Shown here: positions 30,612 to 39,072 of the stretch, piece by piece
Numbering within the stretch: the stretch's first letter is position 1
Layout of the letters: each line of letters begins with the position of its first letter
Origin: Bacteroidales bacterium
Lineage (GTDB): Bacteria > Bacteroidota > Bacteroidia > Bacteroidales > TTA-H9
Length of the DNA stretch: 64,000 bases
Reading direction: 5' to 3'
Assembly: GCA_028689615.1 (NCBI GenBank)
Contig: JAQVCV010000006.1
Coordinates: 1-64,000 of the forward strand
The notes under the pieces: generated by a model
The model's input: only the letters and a program-made list of their open reading frames with translations
Told to the model about the DNA's origin: nothing
Database searches by the model: none
Program-made: the position numbers and the translations under genes

Positions 30612-32330
30612 ATGCCACTTGTTTCCATTATTTTAACAATATTCACTCTCATTGGTGCTATTGGTTTGTTCCTTTTTGGAATGAAACTAATGAGTGAAGC
30701 ATTGCAAAAAGTGGCAGGTCAGCGGATGCGAGGTATCATTTCGGCAGTAACAACCAATCCATTTCGAGGGCTCACTTCCGGAATTATTATAACAGCAGCA
30801 ATACAGTCATCTTCAGCATCTACTGTAATGATAACCGGCTTGGTAAACGCAGGTTTACTTAGCCTTCGACAGTCGCTTCCTCTCATTTTTGGAGCAAACA
30901 TTGGCACAACTTTGAAATCTTGGTTGATATCTACGATAGGGTTTCGAATTGATTTAAACCAAATATTGTTGCCAGTTGTGGCCATCAGCCTCTTTTTTCT
31001 TTTTTCGCAAAACTTTAAAAAAAAGTCAGTTGGTGAGCTCTTAATGGGTTTTGCCTTATTGTTTATGGGTTTGGAACTGCTTAAAGAATACTTGCCCGCA
31101 ATTAATGAAAATTCTCAATTGGTCAGCTATCTAAAAGGAATAGGATCAGGAGGCTTCTCAACTACACTGTTGTTTGTTGCTGCCGGAGCTGCGTTCACAG
31201 CAATAATACAATCGTCTAGTGCCGGAATTGCACTTACCCTTGCCATGCTCAACAATGGGTGGTTCTCATACGAATTTGCGGTGGCCATGATACTTGGAGA
31301 AAATATAGGGACTACACTTACCGCAAATCTTGCCGCAATAGTTGCTAACAACCAAGCAAAAAGAGCCGCCTTATCTCATTTCTTGTTCAATTTCACAGGG
31401 GTTGCATTTATCCTCTTATGGTTTTCGCCATTCATTGATCTCACAAGTTGGCTAACGAAAACGATTACAGGCAATCAACTATCAGAACCATCAACAATGC
31501 TGATCGGGCTTTCGATGGTTCATACCGTGTTCAACCTTCTCACCACAATCCTTTGGATGAACCTGACAACCACCATGATGAAGTTGACAACTTTCATTAT
31601 TCCTGACAAGAAAAACAAACCAAGGCAACGCTACAGGTTGATTCAGAACCATTACCTGCTTAAAACAACAGAATTTTCATTACTGCAGGCAAAAAAAGAG
31701 ATACACCAACTTTCCAAAAAGAGTCGTCAGTTTTACAACTTAATCCCTGAATTGCTTGTAGAAAAAGATGATGATGGATATCAAATCCTTGCAGGAAAAT
31801 TTGAACTATTAAAAAGAGAGATTGAAGCAACGGCAAAAGAAGTTGAGCACTACCTTTCTCAGCTTAACGAGAATGAATTGAGCATTGAGGGGAAAGCCAG
31901 GAAAAAAGCCATGCTTGACATAAACTTACAGATGAAAAACATCATGCATGCCTCAATTCAAATGGCCAGAATAGTGGAAGACAAAAACACCAAAAAAGTT
32001 TGGTTTACCCCAAAGCAACGCTTGAACCTTAACAAGATGTTTGACCTTGTCAATGAATCTCTGCGAGTTATGTCAGAAAACCTGGCTGGAGAATACCATT
32101 TGGCACAATTTGACTACTCGCACGAGATTGAGCAAAGCATTAACAACTTACGTGACAAATTAAGACAAAAAACCATAGAAAACATCGAACGGGGAAAATA
32201 CTCGGTTGAAGGGGGAAATTTCTACAACGAATTGTTTTCGTTAAGCGAAAAAGTTGGTGATTATATTCTCATGATCAATAATGCCCTTGCAGCCTGTCAG
32301 GCAAATCCACCCACCACGATCAACAGGTAA
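30612..32330 (+). CDS. Na/Pi cotransporter family protein with PhoU-like C-terminal region
   Basis: Two QSSSA repeats (AAIQSSSASTVMITGLVNAG; AIIQSSSAGIALTLAMLNNG), GANIGTT and GENIGTT. Confidence 0.93.
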   Translation: MPLVSIILTIFTLIGAIGLFLFGMKLMSEALQKVAGQRMRGIISAVTTNPFRGLTSGIIITAAIQSSSASTVMITGLVNAGLLSLRQSLPLIFGANIGTTLKSWLISTIGFRIDLNQILLPVVAISLFFLFSQNFKKKSVGELLMGFALLFMGLELLKEYLPAINENSQLVSYLKGIGSGGFSTTLLFVAAGAAFTAIIQSSSAGIALTLAMLNNGWFSYEFAVAMILGENIGTTLTANLAAIVANNQAKRAALSHFLFNFTGVAFILLWFSPFIDLTSWLTKTITGNQLSEPSTMLIGLSMVHTVFNLLTTILWMNLTTTMMKLTTFIIPDKKNKPRQRYRLIQNHYLLKTTEFSLLQAKKEIHQLSKKSRQFYNLIPELLVEKDDDGYQILAGKFELLKREIEATAKEVEHYLSQLNENELSIEGKARKKAMLDINLQMKNIMHASIQMARIVEDKNTKKVWFTPKQRLNLNKMFDLVNESLRVMSENLAGEYHLAQFDYSHEIEQSINNLRDKLRQKTIENIERGKYSVEGGNFYNELFSLSEKVGDYILMINNALAACQANPPTTINR

Positions 32331-32373
32331 TTTTGCCCTTATTTCGTAAATTTGCAGCTTATTACACATTCTT

Positions 32374-34161
32374 ATGAACCATCATGCCTCAGTTGTGGCC
32401 TCTGCCACAGTTTCTTATGTTCAAGAAAAGTACCAGTTATCTATTGACACTGAAACACTCATTTTACAACCAACCCGCAAAGATTTCGAGGGTGACATCA
32501 CCCTGGTAGTCTTCCCTCTGGCGAAAATCCTTAAAAAGTCACCAACCGAAGCAGCAAACGAAATTGGCGAAGCCTTGATTGATAAAATAAGCGAAATCAA
32601 CAGGTTTAACGTTGTGCAAGGTTTTCTCAACATCTCTATGAGTGACTCCTACTGGATTGACCAACTGAAATACATCAGCCAGGATGACTTTTTCGGACAA
32701 ACAATGCCCTCCGACAATGAATCCCCTATACTTGTTGAGTACTCATCTCCAAACACAAACAAACCTCTGCACCTGGGGCACATCCGAAACAATCTGCTTG
32801 GAAATTCCATTAGCCGCATACTCGCAGCCAACGGCAAACGTGTTGTTAAAGTTAATCTGGTAAACGATAGGGGAGTGCATATCTGCAAATCGATGTTGGC
32901 CTGGCAAAAATGGGGTGAAGGAGAGACTCCAGAATCAAGCAAACTAAAAGGCGATCATCTGGTTGGAAAATATTATGTAGAATTCGACAAGCATTACAAA
33001 GAGGAGATTGCTCAACTAAAAGCCACCGGTATATCTGACGAAGAAGCCGAGAAACAATCAGTGTTGATGGCTGAAGTCAGAGAGATGTTAAAAAAATGGG
33101 AAGATAACGACAAAAAAACCAGGCAATTGTGGCACAAAATGAACAACTGGGTATATGACGGATTTCACGACACCTACTCCAGGATGGGCATCACCTTTGA
33201 CAAAATTTATTATGAATCTGATACTTATCTGAAAGGGAAAGACCTGGTAAAACTTGGCTTAAACCAAGGGATTCTTTTTCAGAAGCCAGATGGCTCCGTC
33301 TGGATCGACCTCACAAATGAAGGGCTGGACGAAAAGCTTCTACTAAGAAGCGACGGGACTTCGGTTTATATGACCCAGGATTTAGGTACTGCCCAATTGC
33401 GATACAATGAGTTTCATCCTCAAAAAATGATTTATGTTGTTGGCAATGAGCAAAACTACCATTTTGATGTATTAAAGTTGATTTTATCCAAAATCAAGAT
33501 GCCCTGGGCAGAAACCATACAGCACCTCAGTTATGGTATGGTAGAACTTCCGGCTGGTAAGATGAAAAGCAGAGAAGGAACCGTTGTGGATGCCGATGAT
33601 TTGATGGAGCAGATGCATCAAACAGCTAAACAAATGACTGAGGAACTGGGCAAAACCGGAGATATGACAGCCGGGGAAGCTTTTGAACTGCATCGTAAAG
33701 TTAGCCTTGCAGCTTTGAAGTACTTCATCCTAAAAGTTGATCCTAAAAAGAATATGCTGTTCAACCCCGCCGAATCTATCGACTTTAATGGCAATACAGG
33801 CCCATTTATTCAATACACCTATGCTCGCATTTGCAGCATTATGCGAAAATCGGGCATTCAACTTGCAGACATTGAGATTAATACCATACAATTAACTCTA
33901 AAGGAAAGGATGATCGTAAGATTGTTGGCCCAATTTGCATCAACCATCCAAGAAGCCGGGCAAACCTTTAGTCCTGCAATCGTTGCGAATTATTGTTATG
34001 ACCTTGCTAAAGAGTTTAACCAGTTTTACCACGACCATAGCATTCTTCAAGAACCAGATCAATCGATCAGGGATTTCAGAATCATACTTGCCAATCAGGT
34101 TTCAAAAGTATTGCAAACAGGAATGAGCCTCTTGGGCATAGAACTTCCAGAGAAGATGTAA
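32374..34161 (+). CDS. argS: Arginyl-tRNA synthetase
   Basis: VEYSSPNTNKPLHLGHIRNNLLGNS, KMKSREGTVVDADDL. Confidence 0.97.
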   Translation: MNHHASVVASATVSYVQEKYQLSIDTETLILQPTRKDFEGDITLVVFPLAKILKKSPTEAANEIGEALIDKISEINRFNVVQGFLNISMSDSYWIDQLKYISQDDFFGQTMPSDNESPILVEYSSPNTNKPLHLGHIRNNLLGNSISRILAANGKRVVKVNLVNDRGVHICKSMLAWQKWGEGETPESSKLKGDHLVGKYYVEFDKHYKEEIAQLKATGISDEEAEKQSVLMAEVREMLKKWEDNDKKTRQLWHKMNNWVYDGFHDTYSRMGITFDKIYYESDTYLKGKDLVKLGLNQGILFQKPDGSVWIDLTNEGLDEKLLLRSDGTSVYMTQDLGTAQLRYNEFHPQKMIYVVGNEQNYHFDVLKLILSKIKMPWAETIQHLSYGMVELPAGKMKSREGTVVDADDLMEQMHQTAKQMTEELGKTGDMTAGEAFELHRKVSLAALKYFILKVDPKKNMLFNPAESIDFNGNTGPFIQYTYARICSIMRKSGIQLADIEINTIQLTLKERMIVRLLAQFASTIQEAGQTFSPAIVANYCYDLAKEFNQFYHDHSILQEPDQSIRDFRIILANQVSKVLQTGMSLLGIELPEKM

Positions 34162-34171
34162 ATTAAAAAAA

Positions 34172-34199
34172 GGCACCGTGAAAGCGGTGCCTTTTTTTT
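34172..34199. terminator. Bidirectional terminator GGCACCG-tgaaag-CGGTGCC
   Basis: Stem flanked by A-run and T-run between convergent genes. Confidence 0.88.
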
Positions 34200-35626
34200 C
34201 AATGAAACTCGTAAGCCCCAACATCGGGCATTTCAGTTCGGGAGAAACCTTCAAGATCAGCAGGCACCCCCATGTCAACCCCTGAATTCACTAAGGGAGA
34301 TAAGGTGTCGGGGTGTAAATTGTAATTAGCAGCATCAACGAACAAAGGATCTACATTCGCTGTGACATTCACAAAAGAGGGATCTGAAATGATGTTCCGT
34401 GTGGTTTTCAGAAAACAATGATCAAACAGGAATGTAAAAGTTCCAACATCCGGATGCGAATCAATCAGCAGTTCATCCTCTTGGTTACCAAATACAACGC
34501 AGTTTCCAAAAAACACGTTTGTGGGCTCGACTCTGACAACCTCGTTGTTGCTAACGAAATAGTTTTTAACAACCACAGAAGGGAGGTTTCGTACCGAAGA
34601 ACTCCACAGATTTCCAACGGATGCATGTATAAATGAATACTGTCCCCCGTTCAATGCAAGGGCATAACTACCACATCCTGAGATGGCCAGATTCACGCCC
34701 TCAATCCAAGTCGCATTACCGGCAATCCCCCCCAAACTCATATTCCTGATTTGAGTATTTGAAATCAGCAGTTGAGGCATTGCAAAATCGTCGGGGTTAT
34801 CGACCTGTATTGCAAGTGTAGCATTCTCAATAACAGCATGGTTAACAACACATTGATCAGCACCTTCAGAAATCCAGAGGCCATTCCATTGCCCGGGCAG
34901 ATCACGATAAAAAGCATCCAGCCGGTCGTTTCTAAACAATACAGGATTATCAGCAGAACCCTGGACAAGCAGAACACCATCACGATACACCATCAACATG
35001 CCTTGATTGTGAAAATATACTTTAGCTCCTTCATTAATAGAGAGAACTGAAGCAGAATCAACTACCAGCCAACCATAAACAACATGAGGCTTATCGGAGT
35101 GCCACGTCACTTCCCCTTGCACAACAGAATAAGCAGGAAAATTAGCAGGAAAGTGATCAGGGGTGTGATAATAAGCGTCCTGTCCCCATGCAACAAGCTC
35201 AACGGCTTGGAGATTTCCGTTGGTTTGGAATGCAATCTGACCAGTAACTACCAATGGAAGATTTTGATTAACAGGATCAATCGTCACGTTAATAAAAATG
35301 AATAAACTGTCACCGCTGTCCAACTCAACGTCAGTTGCACTGGTTGCCGGTTTTCCGTCGATATTTATTTTGTAAGCATCAGTTGATCCGATCAGTGATA
35401 TTTTGGAAATAACCACTTTCGATTTGTTGGGGTTGTACACCTTCAAAGACTGTGTATAAGAACCGATAGTGGTAAAAACGGTATCAAAAACAATTGTATC
35501 AGTGGAAAATGATAGCTTAAAGGAAGGATCGGAGTCGGGCTCTTCATCAGTGCAGGAGGTTAGCAGAGAAGAAGAAACAAACACCAAAAAAAATGCCGTC
35601 AAGCATAAGTGATAGCAAAACTTCAT
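34199..35626 (-). CDS. Secreted lipoprotein with beta-helix-like region
   Basis: Lipobox-like LLTSC; LSFSTDTIVFDTVFTTIGSYTQSLKVYNPN; choice-of-anchor-type C-terminus. Confidence 0.8.
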   Translation of the reverse strand: MKFCYHLCLTAFFLVFVSSSLLTSCTDEEPDSDPSFKLSFSTDTIVFDTVFTTIGSYTQSLKVYNPNKSKVVISKISLIGSTDAYKINIDGKPATSATDVELDSGDSLFIFINVTIDPVNQNLPLVVTGQIAFQTNGNLQAVELVAWGQDAYYHTPDHFPANFPAYSVVQGEVTWHSDKPHVVYGWLVVDSASVLSINEGAKVYFHNQGMLMVYRDGVLLVQGSADNPVLFRNDRLDAFYRDLPGQWNGLWISEGADQCVVNHAVIENATLAIQVDNPDDFAMPQLLISNTQIRNMSLGGIAGNATWIEGVNLAISGCGSYALALNGGQYSFIHASVGNLWSSSVRNLPSVVVKNYFVSNNEVVRVEPTNVFFGNCVVFGNQEDELLIDSHPDVGTFTFLFDHCFLKTTRNIISDPSFVNVTANVDPLFVDAANYNLHPDTLSPLVNSGVDMGVPADLEGFSRTEMPDVGAYEFH

Positions 35627-35871
35627 AAGAAAACGATGCTTTTAAAATGACAAAATTAGAGGTATTACGATGAAGTTGATGAAAAATTGCACTAAAACCG
35701 ACAAAAAAGAGCTAAAGAACTATCAAGTAACGAAATAATTCATTGATTATTTGTAATTTTGCAATTCGTTTCCAATCCCGGAGCAATTCTGTTAAATAAC
35801 TGAATATTAACCCGGTAATTTATAAACGTTTTCCGGGAGGCGTTTATTTGATTGCCACAGATAAATTAATA

Positions 35872-37761
35872 ATGAGCGAACTCGAAACCAGTAACATCAA
35901 CGAGATACCAGCAGTGGAGCCCGTTGCTGAAGTTACAGAAAAGCCACAGGCAAAACCTTCACATGTTGAACCCGAACCTTTTGATTGGGGAAGCATTGGA
36001 AAAAAATCGGTTGGCTACTCAGCTGCTGAAAAAGCACGTCTCGAATCGATGTACGATCAAACCCTCAGTTCAATTGTTGAACACGATGTAATTGAAGGGA
36101 TTGTGGTTGCAAAAAACACTAGAGAAGTAGTTGTAAACATTGGGTTTAAATCAGATGGATTGATCCCAATCTCAGAACTGAGGTACAATCCGGACCTGAA
36201 AGTTGGTGATAAACTTGAGGTTTATGTTGAAAGCCAGGAAGATGGAACAGGTCAATTGGTTTTATCGCATAAAAAAGCCCGCACCCTCCGTTCATGGGAG
36301 CGCGTCAACCAGTCTTTTGACAGTCAGGAAATTATTAAAGGTTATGTTAAATGCAGAACCAAAGGAGGCTTGATTGTTGACGTATTTGGAATTGAAGCAT
36401 TCCTTCCGGGTTCTCAAATTGATGTTAAACCTATCCGCGACTACGATATGTTCGTTGATAAGGTGATGGAATTTAAAGTTGTCAAAATCAACCACGAATA
36501 CAAGAATGTGGTAGTATCTCATAAAGCCCTGATCGAAGACGAAATTGAAGCTCAAAAAGCAGAAATTATCGCCAAACTTGAAAAAGGCCAGGTACTTGAA
36601 GGCACTGTTAAAAACATCACTTCATACGGGGTATTTGTTGACCTGGGTGGTGTTGATGGCCTGATTCATATTACCGACTTGTCATGGGGGCGCATCAATC
36701 ATCCTGAAGAGATCGTTACTCTTGACGAGAAAATCAAAGTTGTTATCCTCGATTTTGATGAAAACAAAAAGCGTATTGCATTAGGACTTAAACAGCTCAC
36801 ACAACACCCATGGGATTCTTTGAGCGAAGGTCTAAATGTTGGCGATACCATTAAAGGTAAGGTAGTTGTGATAGCCGACTATGGTGCCTTTGTTGAGATT
36901 GCACCCGGAGTTGAAGGGTTAATCCACGTTTCGGAGATGTCGTGGTCACAGCACCTACGCACAGCTCACGATTTCCTTAAAGTAGGCGACGATGTAGAAG
37001 CCGTAATCCTGACCTTGGATCGCGAACAGAGGAAAATGTCGTTGGGTATGAAACAACTGATTCCGGATCCTTGGATTGCAATCCGCGACCGTTATCCAAT
37101 CAATTCAAAGCACAATGCCACCGTTCGCAATTTCACAAACTTTGGAATCTTTGTTGAACTTGAAGAAGGAGTTGATGGTTTGATCCACATTTCTGACCTT
37201 TCATGGTCGAAAAAGATCAAACATCCGGCTGAGTTTACCAAAATTGGAGATACCATCGAGGTAATTGTTCTTGATGTTGACATCGAATCACGTCGTCTGA
37301 GTTTAGGGCATAAACAACTCGAAGAGAATCCCTGGGATGTTTTCGAGACTGTTTTCTCGGTAGGATCGATTCACAAAGGCACCATCATTGCCAATGCCGA
37401 TAAAGGTGTAGTTGTATCGTTACCTTATGGCGTAGAGGGCTTTGTTCCAAGTCGTCATATGCAGAAAGATGCCTCCGAAGAGATCAAAGTTGAAGATTCA
37501 CTCGAGTTTAAAGTGATTGAATTTGTAAAAGACAGCAAAAAAATCATTCTTTCACAAGTTCGTCCTCATCAGGAAGCCTCAGAAAAACCTGCTTCTGACA
37601 AACCCAAACTCGAAAAGCAACCCAAAGATGGTCAACAGAACACTAAAAATCAGATTAAAAAACTGAAAGACAATCTGGAAAGAACCACCTTAGGTGACAT
37701 TGAAGCCCTTGCCAATCTGAAATCAGAAATGCAGGAAGAAGAAAAGAATAATGAAGCTTAA
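35872..37761 (+). CDS. rpsA: 30S ribosomal protein S1 (alternative TTG start at 35848)
   Basis: Multiple S1 domains (GTVKNITSYGVFVDLGGVDGLIHITDLSWGRINHPEE; etc.). Confidence 0.96.
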   Translation: MSELETSNINEIPAVEPVAEVTEKPQAKPSHVEPEPFDWGSIGKKSVGYSAAEKARLESMYDQTLSSIVEHDVIEGIVVAKNTREVVVNIGFKSDGLIPISELRYNPDLKVGDKLEVYVESQEDGTGQLVLSHKKARTLRSWERVNQSFDSQEIIKGYVKCRTKGGLIVDVFGIEAFLPGSQIDVKPIRDYDMFVDKVMEFKVVKINHEYKNVVVSHKALIEDEIEAQKAEIIAKLEKGQVLEGTVKNITSYGVFVDLGGVDGLIHITDLSWGRINHPEEIVTLDEKIKVVILDFDENKKRIALGLKQLTQHPWDSLSEGLNVGDTIKGKVVVIADYGAFVEIAPGVEGLIHVSEMSWSQHLRTAHDFLKVGDDVEAVILTLDREQRKMSLGMKQLIPDPWIAIRDRYPINSKHNATVRNFTNFGIFVELEEGVDGLIHISDLSWSKKIKHPAEFTKIGDTIEVIVLDVDIESRRLSLGHKQLEENPWDVFETVFSVGSIHKGTIIANADKGVVVSLPYGVEGFVPSRHMQKDASEEIKVEDSLEFKVIEFVKDSKKIILSQVRPHQEASEKPASDKPKLEKQPKDGQQNTKNQIKKLKDNLERTTLGDIEALANLKSEMQEEEKNNEA

Positions 37762-37784
37762 TTCCTTATTCAGATAATAAGCAA

Positions 37785-37813
37785 AACCGGGGTGCATGCC
37801 CCGGTTTTTTTTA
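37785..37813 (+). terminator. Terminator after rpsA
   Basis: AACCGGGG-tgcatg-CCCCGGTT + T-run. Confidence 0.92.
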
Positions 37814-37828
37814 TCTTTGCTCTTCTAT

Positions 37829-38731
37829 ATGAAAATCATAATATTAGGAAGTGGGGCTGCTGTGCCAACCGTTGATCGGGGCTTGAGCTCCCTGGCTGTT
37901 CAGGTTGGTCGCGAGGTGTTGTTGCTTGATTGCGGAGAGGGTACGCAAACACAATTACGCAAATTTAAAGTTAAGTGGGGCCAAATAAACCATATCTTCA
38001 TCTCACATCTGCATGGAGATCATTATTTTGGATTGCCCGGTCTTCTATTCACTTACCATCTGTATAATCGCAAAAAACCTCTTCACCTATATGCTCATTC
38101 TGAACTAAAGCAATTGCTGGAGAACATTTTTTCGATTTCGCAATCTCAATTGTGTTACCAAACTGTTTTTCATGAAATAGAAAAAGACAAGAACCAGGTT
38201 TTGATAGAAAGCAACCATTTTAAAGTTGAAGGAATCCCGTTAACCCACCGCATACCAAGCACCGGCTTCCTGATGTCAACACGAACAGGTGATCGTAGGA
38301 TAAAACGCGAATTTTTGGATAACTACCAACCCGATCGGTCTCTGCTTCCAGCCATCAAACGTGGAGCGAATTATGCAAATAATAGCTTAACACTTTTAAA
38401 TCAAGAGATTACTCATGATGGCAAACCGGCAGCAAAATTTGCCTACCTATCTGACACTGCCTTTCAACCAAGCATAATTGAATCCATTGGAGGCTTTCAA
38501 CTTGTTTATCATGAAGCTACTTTTGCGAGCGACCAATCAGAAATTGCAGCAATGAAAGGGCACACCACAGCAGCTCAGGCAGCTGAAATAGCAAAAAGAG
38601 CCAAGGTTGAAAGACTAATTCTCGGACATCTGTCATCAAGAATAGCATCAATCGATAACTTTTTAAACGAAGCTAAGGCAATATTTACCAATACCTTCGT
38701 AGCAAGCGATGGTGATATTTATGAGATCTAA
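37829..38731 (+). CDS. rnz: Ribonuclease Z
   Basis: MKIIILGSGAAVPTVDRGLSS, FISHLHGDHYFGLPGLL, HTTAAQAAEIAKRAKVERLILGHLSSR. Confidence 0.95.
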   Translation: MKIIILGSGAAVPTVDRGLSSLAVQVGREVLLLDCGEGTQTQLRKFKVKWGQINHIFISHLHGDHYFGLPGLLFTYHLYNRKKPLHLYAHSELKQLLENIFSISQSQLCYQTVFHEIEKDKNQVLIESNHFKVEGIPLTHRIPSTGFLMSTRTGDRRIKREFLDNYQPDRSLLPAIKRGANYANNSLTLLNQEITHDGKPAAKFAYLSDTAFQPSIIESIGGFQLVYHEATFASDQSEIAAMKGHTTAAQAAEIAKRAKVERLILGHLSSRIASIDNFLNEAKAIFTNTFVASDGDIYEI

Positions 38732-38752
38732 AAAAAAATTCACTTAAAACCC

Positions 38753-38783
38753 TTGCACGGTTAAGAAAAAGAGCATACCTTTG
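38753..38783 (+). promoter_or_regulatory. Promoter TTG-N20-TACCTTTG for tRNA-Arg
   Basis: -33 TTG at 38753-38755 and -7 TACCTTTG at 38776-38783, 20 bp apart. Confidence 0.7.
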
Positions 38784-38795
38784 CACCGCAATTAA

Positions 38796-38872
38796 GGCTC
38801 CGTAGCTCAACTGAATAGAGCATCTGACTACGGATCAGAAGGTTATAGGTTTGAATCCTATCGGAGTCACCA
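38796..38872 (+). tRNA. tRNA-Arg(ACG), CCA encoded
   Basis: Acceptor GGCTCCG/CGGAGTC, anticodon loop CTACGGA, T-arm GGTTTGAATCC, 3' CCA. Confidence 0.95.
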
Positions 38873-38877
38873 GAAAA

Positions 38878-38909
38878 TCAGCCCGTTACAATGACTTGTA
38901 ACGGGCTGA
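38878..38909 (+). terminator. Hairpin after tRNA-Arg
   Basis: 13-bp perfect stem TCAGCCCGTTACA/TGTAACGGGCTGA. Confidence 0.75.
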
Positions 38910-39072
38910 TTTGTTCCTTTTTGAAATCAATTCCAGAAACAACACATCTAATATCTGAATAAGATTATTACATTCAAAATTCAAAAAACTGAAAAACAAC
39001 AACATAGATTTTATTTATTTCATGTTTTAAGTAAATGGCACATGTTTTGACCTTGTATGGAAAACACATACC

